34,596 nucleotides of DNA from an uncultured Blautia sp. (GTDB taxonomy: Bacteria; Bacillota; Clostridia; Lachnospirales; Lachnospiraceae): contig CALWHD010000128.1 of assembly GCA_944380235.1 (NCBI GenBank), positions 1 to 34,596 of the forward strand, given 5' to 3'. Numbering within the stretch: position 1 is the stretch's first letter; each line of letters begins with the position of its first letter. The translations under genes and the position numbers were made by a program. Below, one piece after another: positions 1 to 8,166 of this stretch. The notes beneath the pieces were generated by a model. It worked only from the letters and a program-made list of their open reading frames with translations, was not told where the DNA came from and did not search any database.

Positions 1-29
1 TTGACAAGATTTTACTTTTTATATATAAT
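1..29 (+). promoter_or_regulatory. Consensus sigma-A promoter of tRNA-Pro
   Basis: TTGACA at 1-6 and TATAAT at 24-29 are separated by exactly 17 bases. Both hexamers match the consensus perfectly, and the expected start lies just ahead of the tRNA at 49, as for a strong stable-RNA promoter. Confidence 0.85.
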
Positions 30-48
30 ATCTTTTGTTGACGCACAG

Positions 49-122
49 CGAAGCGTGGCTCAGTTTGGTAGAGCGCTGCGTTCGGGACGCAGAGGTCGCG
101 TGTTCGAATCACGTCGCTTCGA
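49..122 (+). tRNA. tRNA-Pro (anticodon CGG)
   Basis: A complete cloverleaf can be folded. The 7-bp acceptor stem pairs CGAAGCG (49-55) with CGCTTCG (115-121) and the discriminator is A122. The anticodon stem CTGCG/CGCAG closes the loop TTCGGGA, giving anticodon CGG, which reads the proline codon CCG. The T loop TTCGAAT is canonical. The C1:G72 pair fits bacterial tRNA-Pro. The 3' CCA is not encoded and must be added by nucleotidyltransferase. It stands alone between its own promoter and terminator. Confidence 0.95.
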
Positions 123-130
123 CTACGACG

Positions 131-165
131 AAAAGCCAGAAACGTAAGTGTTTCTGGCTTTTTCC
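131..165 (+). terminator. Rho-independent terminator of tRNA-Pro
   Basis: The arms AGCCAGAAAC and GTTTCTGGCT form a perfect 10-bp stem around a short loop, followed by a T run. It lies just downstream of the tRNA 3' end. Confidence 0.85.
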
Positions 166-278
166 TTTTCTTACAGCTTTCCCTTACTGTACCTCGTTTC
201 TGCAGAGACATCTTCTTTTCTCTTACACTTGTTTTTCCCTATCTCTCGTAAATATAAATTAGATTGTTGCTTTAACTA

Positions 279-307
279 TGGATTTCCTCTTTTTCCGGCT
301 ATATAAT
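279..307 (+). promoter_or_regulatory. Possible promoter of the small unknown gene
   Basis: TATAAT at 302-307 is a perfect -10. At 17 bases spacing the -35 is only TGGATT (279-284), a weak match. The rest of the 166-432 gap shows no gene. Confidence 0.35.
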
Positions 308-432
308 ACAATTATCATGAATAACAGATGATGCCCCGGGGCTGCTTCTGCTGTCATGGATGGATAAAGACAGGCACTGCCAGTTTTTATCCGTAATACT
401 GTATTATTATACTGCCGTAGGAGATGAATATT

Positions 433-837
433 ATGAAAAAACCACTTACTTCATTTCAAAAACAGCTGATGCTGGATGAAATTACTTTTTTCAGCCTGTG
501 CAACGACTTTGACCGTTCCAGGATACTGGATAAGGCGCCCATGACTTTTGATGACTTCCGGCGTCTTTCCCTTCTTACAGATTATCTGGAGCTGAAACAC
601 CTGAATCAGTTTATCTGGGATATGCATGCCCACAAATTCGCGGATGAGATCGATGAGCTTTACGAAAAATGCACTGCCAACGGCAAAGATATCCCGGGCA
701 TGCTCTATGAAACAAAGCAATGGCTGGACGATTTCTGGCAGCATGCTCCAAATACCACAGTTTCTTTCCTGCTGCGGGAAATTTTTTCTGACGGGCTTCC
801 CAGAAACAACAAAGTGATTCCGCGGAACAAAGACTAA
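433..837 (+). CDS. Conserved-looking hypothetical protein, 134 aa
   Basis: I do not recognise the family. The protein is soluble, mostly helical in appearance, rich in Asp, Phe and Leu, with no signal peptide or membrane segment. The C-terminal tail is basic and polar. The start is chosen at the ATG at 433: AGGAG at 419-423 touches the upstream in-frame ATG (424), which is too close, while it sits 9 bases from 433. The gene ends 23 bases before the rRNA methyltransferase gene, so the two are probably co-transcribed. A link to ribosome or RNA function is suggested only by that position. Coding potential is supported by the good ribosome site and the absence of a competing frame. Confidence 0.75.
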   Translation: MKKPLTSFQKQLMLDEITFFSLCNDFDRSRILDKAPMTFDDFRRLSLLTDYLELKHLNQFIWDMHAHKFADEIDELYEKCTANGKDIPGMLYETKQWLDDFWQHAPNTTVSFLLREIFSDGLPRNNKVIPRNKD

Positions 838-860
838 AAATTAAGTAGAAAGGAATTGCC

Positions 861-2252
861 ATGATCCAACAGTTACCTCAGGAATTTCTCTCCCGCATGG
901 AAGACATGCTTCATGAGGAATATCCTGCATTCTTAGAAAGCTACCGAAATCCCAGGCATTTCGGGCTGAGAGTTAACACCAAAAAAATTTCTGTGGAAGA
1001 TTTTCTGAAAATCTCCCCCTTTCACCTGACTCCAATCCCCTGGATTGATAATGGTTTTTACTATCAGGAGCAGGACCGTCCTTCCCGGCATCCTCACTAT
1101 GCTGCCGGACTCTACTATCTGCAGGAACCAAGTGCCATGACACCGGCAAACCGTTTTCCTGTAAATCCCGGAGATTTTGTACTTGATCTGTGCGCTGCCC
1201 CGGGCGGGAAAGCCACAGAACTTGGAGCAAGGCTGAAAGGACAGGGTCTGCTGGTCGCCAATGACATCAGCGCCTCCAGAGCCCGGGCACTTCTGCGCAA
1301 TCTGGAACTCTGCGGAATCTCCAACACGCTTGTGACAAATGAGACACCGCAGCGGCTTTCCCGGTATTTTTCGGAGTTTTTTGATAAAATCCTGGTGGAT
1401 GCCCCCTGTTCCGGAGAAGGGATGTTCCGAAAAGACGTGGATGTGGCAAAAGCATGGGATCTTTCGCGTCCTGGCTACTTTGCACAGCTTCAGCGGGAAA
1501 TCCTGGTCTGTGCGGTATCCATGCTGAAGCCGGGAGGGAAACTTCTTTACTCTACCTGTACTTTTTCTCCGGAAGAAAATGAGAGCACGATCAGCTGGCT
1601 GCTGACCCAGTTTCCCCAGATGCGCCTGCTGCCCATTGCCCCGTATGAAGGATTTTCTCAGGGAGTGCCTCACTGGGGAGACAACAATCCGGAACTTCAG
1701 AAATGTGTCCGCATCTTTCCCCACCGCATGGACGGGGAAGGGCATTTTCTTGCTTATCTGGAAAAATCCGGTGATCTGCAGCCCTCTGCGTTTCACTGCC
1801 GCACTGTAAAAAAACCTGACAAAATCCAGCAAAAACTTCTGGATGAATTTTTCCGGGATATATCCATATCTCTGGTCCCTGACCGCGTAGAAGTAAGAAA
1901 CCAGAATGTTTATTATCTGCCGGATACTGATACCCGTGCCTTTCAGGGAATCCATTTCCTGCGCAACGGGCTGTTTCTTGGTGAATTAAAGAAAAACCGC
2001 TTTGAGCCCAGTCAGCCTCTGGCCCTTGCTCTTTCTAAGGAAGAGTACGCATCTGTTCTAAACCTGTCCTCCTCTGATGAAAGGACAGCGCGGTATTTAA
2101 AAGGTGAAACAGTGACAGTAGACCCCGGAGAGTGCGCCCGTCCCAAAGGCTGGCAGCTTGTATGTACCGACGGCTGTCCCCTGGGCTGGGGAAAACTGGT
2201 GGGACAGACTTTAAAGAACAAATATCCTGTCGGCTGGAGACAGAACAGCTGA
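861..2252 (+). CDS. rsmF: RsmF-like rRNA (cytosine-5-)-methyltransferase (NOL1/NOP2/Sun family)
   Basis: Predicted S-adenosylmethionine-dependent m5C methyltransferase of 16S rRNA, cytoplasmic, 463 aa. The SAM-binding motif I is LDLCAAPGGKA at about residues 109-118. Motif IV is DAPCSGEGMFRK with Cys183, and motif VI is YSTCTFSPEE with Cys233. In this family one Cys attacks the base and the other assists release, and both are present. The region after about residue 290 matches the RsmF/YebU-type C-terminal extension, including a late PKGWQLVCTDGCPLGWGKL segment typical of the FMU/PUA-like tail. Start ATG has AAAGGA with about 6 bases spacing. It lies behind a small unknown gene and ends at a strong shared terminator. 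Which cytosine is modified cannot be read from sequence; Firmicutes members of this group can be multisite. Confidence 0.92.
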   Translation: MIQQLPQEFLSRMEDMLHEEYPAFLESYRNPRHFGLRVNTKKISVEDFLKISPFHLTPIPWIDNGFYYQEQDRPSRHPHYAAGLYYLQEPSAMTPANRFPVNPGDFVLDLCAAPGGKATELGARLKGQGLLVANDISASRARALLRNLELCGISNTLVTNETPQRLSRYFSEFFDKILVDAPCSGEGMFRKDVDVAKAWDLSRPGYFAQLQREILVCAVSMLKPGGKLLYSTCTFSPEENESTISWLLTQFPQMRLLPIAPYEGFSQGVPHWGDNNPELQKCVRIFPHRMDGEGHFLAYLEKSGDLQPSAFHCRTVKKPDKIQQKLLDEFFRDISISLVPDRVEVRNQNVYYLPDTDTRAFQGIHFLRNGLFLGELKKNRFEPSQPLALALSKEEYASVLNLSSSDERTARYLKGETVTVDPGECARPKGWQLVCTDGCPLGWGKLVGQTLKNKYPVGWRQNS

Positions 2253-2255
2253 ATT

Positions 2256-2300
2256 CCAGCAAAAAAGAGGACCGTTTTTTCCGGTCCTCTTTTTTGCTGG
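2256..2300. terminator. Bidirectional terminator between rsmF and spoVG
   Basis: A perfect 19-bp inverted repeat (2256-2274 with 2282-2300) has an A-rich/T-rich base, so it gives a GC-rich stem (GAGGACCG) with a T tract on both strands. It sits between two convergent genes. Confidence 0.9.
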
Positions 2301-2310
2301 TCACTTTTTC

Positions 2311-2598
2311 TTATTCTTCCGCAGCTTCTTCCGCTGGTTCTTCTGCAAGTACCTGCTCATATTTCTCCAGGATGATATTCTGGATTCTTTCTCTTGTCCC
2401 GGAATTGATCGGGTGAGCAATATCCCTGTATTCTCCATCGGTTGCTTTGCGGCTCGGCATAGCAATGAACAATCCTTTCTCTCCTTCGATGACTTTGATG
2501 TCATGCACTACAAACTCTTCGTCAATAGTGATAGAAACAACTGCCTTCATTTTTCCTTCTTTGGTGACGCGTCTTACACGCACATCTGTGATATTCAT
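2311..2598 (-). CDS. spoVG: SpoVG septation/sporulation regulator
   Basis: SpoVG is a small nucleic-acid-binding regulator that affects septation, sporulation onset and envelope gene expression in Firmicutes. The 95-residue protein begins [11 protein letters not shown] and carries the conserved core segments [12 protein letters not shown] and [11 protein letters not shown], then FIAMPSRK and [12 protein letters not shown]. The C-terminal tail is acidic ([10 protein letters not shown]), common in clostridial copies. The ATG at 2598 is chosen over an upstream in-frame TTG because AGGGGAAGG lies 6 bases before the ATG. It follows glgD by about 85 bases without a convincing terminator; only a 6-bp hairpin (2666-2683) without a T run is seen. 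It is therefore probably the last gene of the glgC-glgD transcript. Confidence 0.96.
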   Translation of the reverse strand: MNITDVRVRRVTKEGKMKAVVSITIDEEFVVHDIKVIEGEKGLFIAMPSRKATDGEYRDIAHPINSGTRERIQNIILEKYEQVLAEEPAEEAAEE

Positions 2599-2682
2599 AA
2601 CCAACCTTCCCCTTTCATAGCCGCCTATTCAGTCGTGCTTTCTGTCTTTTTAGGCATTTGTATTGATGCAGTGCCCTCTGCA

Positions 2683-3798
2683 TTAAAGAACATAACGTTC
2701 GTTCTTTTCAATTACTACCTTGATACCATCATCTCCCGAATAATAAGAGTTAGCGCGGATGGTATCCCGGCTTTCTACGATACAGTTTTCAATATGTGTA
2801 TTATCGCCCAGATATACATCATTAAGGATAATCGAATTCTTGATCACACAATTATTTCCCACAAACACTTTTTTGAAGAGAACAGAGTTCTCAACCTGTC
2901 CGTTAATGATACAGCCGCTGGATATCAGACTGTTCTTCACACAGGAGCCAGGATTGTATTTTGCAGGGGGCAGATCATCAATCTTGGTCTGAATACCGGG
3001 GTATTCACGGAAGAAATAATTTCTGATCTCCGGTTTCAGGAAATCCATGTTGGTCTTATAATAGGACTCAACCGTGGAAATATTGCTCCAGTATGTATCG
3101 ATTTTATATCCGTAGATTCTCTTGAGATTCTTATAGCGAATCAGGATATCCCTTACAAAGTCATGTCTGTCCTCACGTCCGCACTTTTCGATCAGTTCTA
3201 TGAGCTGTCTTCTTCTGATCACATAAATACCGGTTGAAATGGTGGTTGACTGAGTTACCATGGGTTTTTCATCAAACTCTTCAATTCTGCTGTCCTCATT
3301 CATTTTGATACAGCCGAATCTGGTGGCATCCTCGCCGCATACATCTGTACATACCACAGTAATATCCGCACGTTTTGCAATATGATACTCCAGAACTTTA
3401 TTATAATCCAGCTTGTACACACAGTCGCCGGATGCGATCACCACATAAGGCTCATGGCTGCTCTTCAAAAACTGCAGGTTCTGGTAAATAGCGTCTGCGG
3501 TCCCCTGGTACCAGAAGCTGTTGTCCGGTGTGATGGTAGGAGTAAATATGAAAAGTCCTCCCTGTTTTCTGCCGAAATCCCACCATTTGGAAGAACTTAA
3601 ATGCTCATTTAAACTTCTGGCATTGTACTGGGTCAGTACGGCAACTTTCTGAATATGGGAGTTTGACATATTGCTGAGGGCAAAATCAATGCTGCGGTAG
3701 CTGCCTGCGATAGGCATTGCAGAGATTGCTCTCTTCTGTGATAATTCTTTCATTCTGTGATTATTTCCGCCTGCAAGAATAATACCTATTGCTCTCAT
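2683..3798 (-). CDS. glgD: GlgD, regulatory/non-catalytic subunit of glucose-1-phosphate adenylyltransferase
   Basis: This 371-aa GlgC homologue is the partner subunit of ADP-glucose pyrophosphorylase in Firmicutes and acts in glycogen synthesis. The N-terminal nucleotidyltransferase domain starts [16 protein letters not shown] and lacks the GGxGxRL...KPAV signature seen in GlgC, with GGNNHRM...AISAMPI in its place. The [10 protein letters not shown] segment keeps the Asp of the [10 protein letters not shown] motif. The C-terminal third is a left-handed beta-helix of hexapeptide character ([34 protein letters not shown]). The start overlaps the glgC stop by 4 bases (ATGA), indicating translational coupling and a fixed subunit ratio. 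The loss of N-terminal residues fits the known view that GlgD alone is inactive or weak and increases GlgC activity. Confidence 0.95.
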   Translation of the reverse strand: MRAIGIILAGGNNHRMKELSQKRAISAMPIAGSYRSIDFALSNMSNSHIQKVAVLTQYNARSLNEHLSSSKWWDFGRKQGGLFIFTPTITPDNSFWYQGTADAIYQNLQFLKSSHEPYVVIASGDCVYKLDYNKVLEYHIAKRADITVVCTDVCGEDATRFGCIKMNEDSRIEEFDEKPMVTQSTTISTGIYVIRRRQLIELIEKCGREDRHDFVRDILIRYKNLKRIYGYKIDTYWSNISTVESYYKTNMDFLKPEIRNYFFREYPGIQTKIDDLPPAKYNPGSCVKNSLISSGCIINGQVENSVLFKKVFVGNNCVIKNSIILNDVYLGDNTHIENCIVESRDTIRANSYYSGDDGIKVVIEKNERYVL

Positions 3799-5069
3799 TC
3801 TGTCTCACCTTCCTTATTCAATGTTTCTCCGCTTTCCAAAACACCGTCTGGATAGTCTTCCGCAGTGGTCTGGCCTACGATGGCTGTATTCTTTCCAATT
3901 TTTACATCAGATGGAATCACTGTATTTTCTCCTACTGTAACCAGACCGAAGGAATATACATTGGGCTTTTCCTTATTTGGAACATCCTCTCCGATACCCA
4001 TCACTACATTATCGCCTACCGAAACATTTTCTGCGATGATGGCTTTGTCGATCACATCGTTTTCTCCGATAGTACTCTGTTTCATAATGATAGAATCTCT
4101 TACCACCGCACCCTTCTTGATGGTAACACCGGCTCCGATAACAGAATTATGTACCTCACCGTAAATCTCCGTTCCTTCACTGATGATGCTTCGCTCTACT
4201 ACAGCATCCGGCGCAATATACTGGGGAGGAATAATATCGCCTTTTGTATAGATCTTCCAAAATTCTTCATATAAATTAAATTCCGGAATAATGTCGATCA
4301 GTTCCATATTTGCTTCCCAATAGGAACCCAGCGTACCTACGTCCTTCCAATAGCCGTTGTACTCATAAGCAAACAGCCTCTGTCCTTTTTCCCTGCAGTA
4401 AGGCAGAATATGTTTTCCGAAATCACATCCTGACTGGTCTTTTAAAGCGATCAGTGCTTCTTTTAATACCGGCCAGCTGAAAATATAAATTCCCATGGAC
4501 GCCAGGTTGCTCTTCGGCTTCTCCGGTTTCTCCTCAAAATCTGTGATTCTTCCTGTCTCGTCTGTGATAGCAAGTCCGAAACGAGAAGCTTCCTCCCACG
4601 GAACCGGCATACAGGCAAGTGTTACATCTGCCTTGTTGGCCTTGTGGAAGTCCAGCATCACTTCATAGTCCATCTTGTAAATATGGTCACCGCCCAGGAT
4701 CAGAACATAATCCGGATTATAGTTTTCCATATAAGCAAGATTCTGATAAATCGCGTTGGCAGTACCTGTGTACCACTCTGTATTCGTCTTTTTCTCATAT
4801 GGCGGCAGAATAGACACACCGCCTACATTTTTATCCAGATCCCAGGGAATACCGATCCCGATATGCGTATTCAGTCTCAGCGGCTGGTACTGGGTCAGCA
4901 CTCCAACTGTATCCACCCCTGAGTTAATGCAGTTGCTCAGGGGGAAGTCAATAATTCTGTACTTTCCTCCAAATGTCACGGCAGGTTTCGCTACTTTGGC
5001 AGTCAGCACGCCTAATCTGCTGCCCTGTCCGCCAGCCAGCAACATTGCAATCATCTTCTTCTTAATCAT
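3795..5069 (-). CDS. glgC: Glucose-1-phosphate adenylyltransferase catalytic subunit GlgC
   Basis: Converts ATP and glucose-1-phosphate to ADP-glucose and pyrophosphate, the committed step of bacterial glycogen synthesis. Near the start [15 protein letters not shown] and [20 protein letters not shown] form the nucleotide-binding loop. [13 protein letters not shown] holds the catalytic Asp, and [10 protein letters not shown] is the glucose-1-phosphate-binding Lys motif. The C-terminal half is a left-handed beta-helix ([21 protein letters not shown] and similar) used for allostery and oligomerisation. The start is placed at MIKKKMIAM because AAGAGGTGAT lies about 6 bases before it; an upstream in-frame ATG (5114) lies inside the leader just downstream of the -10. 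First gene of glgC-glgD-spoVG, 424 aa. Confidence 0.97.
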   Translation of the reverse strand: MIKKKMIAMLLAGGQGSRLGVLTAKVAKPAVTFGGKYRIIDFPLSNCINSGVDTVGVLTQYQPLRLNTHIGIGIPWDLDKNVGGVSILPPYEKKTNTEWYTGTANAIYQNLAYMENYNPDYVLILGGDHIYKMDYEVMLDFHKANKADVTLACMPVPWEEASRFGLAITDETGRITDFEEKPEKPKSNLASMGIYIFSWPVLKEALIALKDQSGCDFGKHILPYCREKGQRLFAYEYNGYWKDVGTLGSYWEANMELIDIIPEFNLYEEFWKIYTKGDIIPPQYIAPDAVVERSIISEGTEIYGEVHNSVIGAGVTIKKGAVVRDSIIMKQSTIGENDVIDKAIIAENVSVGDNVVMGIGEDVPNKEKPNVYSFGLVTVGENTVIPSDVKIGKNTAIVGQTTAEDYPDGVLESGETLNKEGETE

Positions 5070-5102
5070 GCAATCACCTCTTGTATATTCTATGGTTTCT
5101 CT

Positions 5103-5131
5103 ATTATAGCACACCGCACCAAAAATGTGAA
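5103..5131 (-). promoter_or_regulatory. Promoter of glgC-glgD(-spoVG)
   Basis: On the minus strand TTCACA (5126-5131) and TATAAT (5103-5108) are 17 bases apart, and a TGC precedes the -10, making it an extended -10 as well. The leader to the glgC ATG is about 30 bases. Confidence 0.75.
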
Positions 5132-5212
5132 CATATTTAACAATTTTTTTTCGACTTTTTTATTCTTTTTGTGACATTTTACTTGTTTTTTACCTTATCC
5201 AAAAGAAAGCAC

Positions 5213-5241
5213 TTTCCATTTCCTTTCTTTTTAGGTATAAT
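5213..5241 (+). promoter_or_regulatory. Probable promoter of murC
   Basis: TATAAT at 5236-5241 is perfect. TTTCCA at 5213-5218 (4 of 6) lies 17 bases upstream. It is divergent from the glgC promoter, and the 5' leader before the murC ATG is about 115 bases. Confidence 0.5.
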
Positions 5242-5364
5242 CCTCTATAAATACATGTGCTGTTCTTCCACAGTCCAGACATGTAGGGAAAATCCGTTTT
5301 CGCGGACATTTTTCCAGAATTTTCCATTAACCTATATAATAAAGAAAAGAAGGGATTTGTTATT

Positions 5365-6750
5365 ATGTATCATATTAATTTTCATAAACCACTCCATATC
5401 CATTTTATCGGAATCGGCGGCATCAGCATGAGCGGCCTGGCAGAGATCCTCTTAAAAGAAGATTTCCCTATCTCCGGCTCTGATGCCAGAGAATCTGAAT
5501 TAACACGCCGCCTTACCTCCTTGGGCGCAAAAGTCTATATCGGCCAGCGCGCTTCTAATATTACAGACGATGTGGAACTGGTTGTTTACACCGCAGCCAT
5601 CCATCCGGACAACCCGGAATTTGCCGCCGCACAGGAAAAGGGTCTACCGATGCTCACCAGGGCAGAACTTCTGGGACAGATCATGAAAAACTATGACCTG
5701 CCCATTGCAGTCTCAGGAACACACGGAAAAACGACCACTACTTCTATGATTTCCCACGTACTTCTGGAAGGAAATACTGACCCGACGATTTCTGTGGGAG
5801 GAATTCTCCCCGCTATCCACGGAAATATCCGGGTAGGTGAATCCGAAACTTTTGTGACAGAAGCCTGTGAATACACCAACAGCTTTTTAAGTTTTTTTCC
5901 AAAGATCAGCATCATCCTTAATATTGACGCAGATCATCTGGACTTTTTCAAAGATCTTGACGACATCCGCCATTCCTTCCGTCTGTTTGCGGAAAAGCTG
6001 CCTGCAGATGGAACTCTGATCATTAACAGTGATATTCCTGACTGGCATGCCATTGCAGACGGACTTCCCTGTCAGGTGCTCACCTACGGTCTGGAAAATA
6101 AAGCAGATGCAGAATATACTGCGGAGAATATTTCCTTTGACTCTCTTGCTCACGGCTCCTTTGACTGTATGAAAGGCGATGTATGTATTGGACACTTTAC
6201 CCTGTCTGTACCGGGTATTCACAATATATCCAATGCCCTGTCTGTCATTGCCCTTTCCATGAAAATGGGAATCGACACAGAAACTGTCCAGAAGGGCCTG
6301 CTCCACTTCGGAGGCACTGACCGCCGTTTTCAGTATAAAGGAAAGGTGGGAGGGGTGACCATTATCGATGATTATGCCCACCACCCAACGGAGATCGCCG
6401 CCACCTTGAAGACAGCACAAAATTATCCTCACAAAACTCTGTGGTGCGTATTTCAGCCCCATACTTATACCCGGACGAAAGCACTGCTGCCGGAATTTGC
6501 TCAGGCGCTTTCTCTTGCGGATAAAGTAATCCTGGCGGATATCTACGCCGCCAGAGAGACTGACACCCTTGGAATTTCCTCTGCCGACCTTAGAGATCTG
6601 ATCTCAGAACAAGGAACGGAAGCATGGTATTTCTCCACTTTCGACGAAATCGAAGCATTTTTATTAGAAAATTGTATCCACGATGATTTGTTGATAACTA
6701 TGGGTGCCGGAGATGTGTATAAAATCGGCGAAAATCTCCTGGGACAGTAA
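5365..6750 (+). CDS. murC: UDP-N-acetylmuramate--L-alanine ligase
   Basis: First Mur ligase of peptidoglycan synthesis: it adds L-alanine to UDP-MurNAc using ATP, in the cytoplasm. The N-terminal Rossmann domain has FIGIGGISMSGLAEIL (about 14-29). The central ATPase loop is SGTHGKTTTT (117-126). The C-terminal domain has GGTDRRFQ and the DDYAHHPTEI signature. Length of 461 aa is typical. The ribosome site AAGGG lies about 10 bases from the ATG, slightly long. The gene is monocistronic: it has its own promoter and a downstream hairpin. That hairpin overlaps a DnaA-box cluster preceding dnaD, which is unusual for a terminator region. Confidence 0.97.
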   Translation: MYHINFHKPLHIHFIGIGGISMSGLAEILLKEDFPISGSDARESELTRRLTSLGAKVYIGQRASNITDDVELVVYTAAIHPDNPEFAAAQEKGLPMLTRAELLGQIMKNYDLPIAVSGTHGKTTTTSMISHVLLEGNTDPTISVGGILPAIHGNIRVGESETFVTEACEYTNSFLSFFPKISIILNIDADHLDFFKDLDDIRHSFRLFAEKLPADGTLIINSDIPDWHAIADGLPCQVLTYGLENKADAEYTAENISFDSLAHGSFDCMKGDVCIGHFTLSVPGIHNISNALSVIALSMKMGIDTETVQKGLLHFGGTDRRFQYKGKVGGVTIIDDYAHHPTEIAATLKTAQNYPHKTLWCVFQPHTYTRTKALLPEFAQALSLADKVILADIYAARETDTLGISSADLRDLISEQGTEAWYFSTFDEIEAFLLENCIHDDLLITMGAGDVYKIGENLLGQ

Positions 6751-6752
6751 AG

Positions 6753-6936
6753 TTATCCACATTATCCACCAACTTCTCCACATGTCTGTACCCACAGGCA
6801 TGTGGATTTTTTTGTGTATTAAAAAGTTGACATAATCAGACGGCAATCTTCCCTAAAATCCCTTTATTTTCGACACTTACTGGTTTCCCATAAAAAGTAG
6901 TCCACTTTTTTATCCACATTATCCACATTTCCCACA
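6753..6936 (+). promoter_or_regulatory. DnaA-box cluster upstream of dnaD/helicase loader
   Basis: Three perfect 9-mers TTATCCACA occur on the plus strand at 6753-6761, 6910-6918 and 6919-6927, the last two directly abutting. Near matches are TTATCCACC (6762-6770, abutting the first), TTCTCCACA (6774-6782), TTTCCCACA (6928-6936, abutting the third), and weaker GTACCCACA (6888-equivalent site at 6788-6796). Most point the same way. DnaA is the replication initiator and also a transcription factor, and the following genes load the replicative helicase, so DnaA-dependent control is the natural inference. The sequence alone does not distinguish this from a DnaA-titrating site or a second part of an origin. 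Confidence 0.75.
6778..6812 (+). terminator. Terminator of murC, overlapping DnaA boxes
   Basis: CCACATG (6778-6784) pairs with CATGTGG (6799-6805). An inner CTGT/ACAG stem with an ACCC loop lies inside, and a run of T follows. Two of the near-match DnaA boxes lie within the arms. Confidence 0.65.
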
Positions 6937-7002
6937 GCATTTTCTCTGATTCCCCAGATTTCTTGCTTTGAAAAAATCCTTATTCTCTTTTTAAAAATTG
7001 TG

Positions 7003-7011
7003 TGCTATACT
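7003..7011 (+). promoter_or_regulatory. Extended -10 promoter of the dnaD operon
   Basis: TGCTATACT is an extended -10 element (TGn plus TATACT at 7006-7011). No good -35 is seen at 16-18 bases upstream. It lies about 70 bases after the last DnaA box and 55 bases before the dnaD ATG. Confidence 0.5.
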
Positions 7012-7065
7012 GAAGCTGATTCTAGAAAGTGTAATTTTATCAAATCAATGTAAAGGACGTTTAAA

Positions 7066-8130
7066 ATGCCACAGTTTACCGTTTACAACAGTTTTCCGGG
7101 AGAGTTTACCTTTGTATCCAACCGCTTCCTGGATATCTATATGCCTTCCGCCAACGGCGAATTTGTAAAAATCTATCTCTATCTCCTGCGGAATTGTTCC
7201 CGGGAACAGACCCGCCTGGAGCTTTCCTGTATCGCGGACGCATTCAACTGCACAGAGGCTGACATTGTCCGCGCTCTGAAATACTGGAAAAAAACAGGTA
7301 TCCTGGACGTGTCCTTTAACTCCAGGGGTACACTTACAGATGTGGTATTCTATCCGCTCCCTGCCAAGGGAGGCGATCTTCCTGTCTCCTCAGGCATTCC
7401 TGCAGCAAAGGAAGCTGCCGCGGTCAAAGAAGTGAAGCCTGTTTCGGCTGTACGCACCAGCCTCTCTCCCGACAAGCTGAAACAGCTGAAAGGGAATGAA
7501 GAAGTCCGCCAGCTCCTGTTCATCGCAGAGCAGTACCTTGGCAAGACTCTGACCAGCACGGACATGGAGACACTTCTGTATCTCTACGACGAAGTACATA
7601 TGTCCGCGGATCTGCTGGAATACCTGATCGAATACTGTGTTTCCAAAGGAAGCACCAGCATTGCCTATATCAGGACGGTGGGGCTCGCCTGGGCAGATCA
7701 GAAGATCACTACCGTAGCACAGGCAAAAGAAGAAACAAACCTTTACAACAAGAATTACTTTACTATATTGAAAGCTTTCGGCATCAAGAACAGGAACCCT
7801 CTGGACAAAGAAATCCAGTATATGAACCTCTGGCTGAACCAGTACAGCTTTACTCTGGATATTATCTCAGAGGCATGCAGCCGGACTGTGCTTGCCACAG
7901 GAAAAGCAAGTTTTTCTTATGCTGACAGCATTCTGGAAAACTGGTTTAAAAACGGTGTTCACCATTTATCAGACATTGAATCCCTGGACCAGACTTTCCA
8001 GCAGAAGAAAATAGCAAAGGCGTCTGCCCAGACCAGACCGCAGCCACAGGCTTCCAGGAATAAATTCAACAATTTCCACCAGCGTAACTACAATATGGCA
8101 GAGCTGGAAAAGCAGCTGCTTGGCAAATAA
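7066..8130 (+). CDS. dnaD: DnaD-domain replication initiation protein
   Basis: DnaD-family proteins bind DNA and act between DnaA and the helicase loader in Firmicutes replication initiation and restart. The 354-aa protein has an N-terminal winged-helix-like part (about 1-100: SREQTRLELSCIADAFNCTEADIVRALKYW). A Pro/Ala-rich linker follows, then DnaD C-terminal-type helical domains, with the diagnostic YxxxKGxxSxxYIxxxxLxWxxxxI pattern seen as YCVSKGSTSIAYIRTVGLAW, plus a second related region (NYFTILKAFGIKNRNPL to NWFKNGVHHLSDI). A Gln-rich tail ends NYNMAELEKQLLGK. Start ATG has AAAGGAC 7 bases upstream. It is 36 bases before the loader gene, and both lie behind the DnaA-box cluster. Confidence 0.93.
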   Translation: MPQFTVYNSFPGEFTFVSNRFLDIYMPSANGEFVKIYLYLLRNCSREQTRLELSCIADAFNCTEADIVRALKYWKKTGILDVSFNSRGTLTDVVFYPLPAKGGDLPVSSGIPAAKEAAAVKEVKPVSAVRTSLSPDKLKQLKGNEEVRQLLFIAEQYLGKTLTSTDMETLLYLYDEVHMSADLLEYLIEYCVSKGSTSIAYIRTVGLAWADQKITTVAQAKEETNLYNKNYFTILKAFGIKNRNPLDKEIQYMNLWLNQYSFTLDIISEACSRTVLATGKASFSYADSILENWFKNGVHHLSDIESLDQTFQQKKIAKASAQTRPQPQASRNKFNNFHQRNYNMAELEKQLLGK

Positions 8131-8166
8131 AACCTATCATAAAAGTTTATTTACAGGAGAATTTCC

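Noticed and set aside
35..262. 75-codon frame over tRNA-Pro
   Set aside because: It covers the tRNA and its terminator and is not a gene.
933..1955. 340-codon open frame on the minus strand
   Set aside because: Complement of the rRNA methyltransferase gene; basic, low-complexity composition without motifs.
2413..3237. 274-codon plus-strand frame over spoVG and glgD
   Set aside because: Spans two confidently assigned minus-strand genes and has no ribosome site.
6753..6936. Chromosomal origin oriC
   Set aside because: DnaA boxes are present, but dnaA, dnaN, recF and rpmH are not in the window and no DnaA-trio plus unwinding element is evident. A regulatory cluster is the safer reading.
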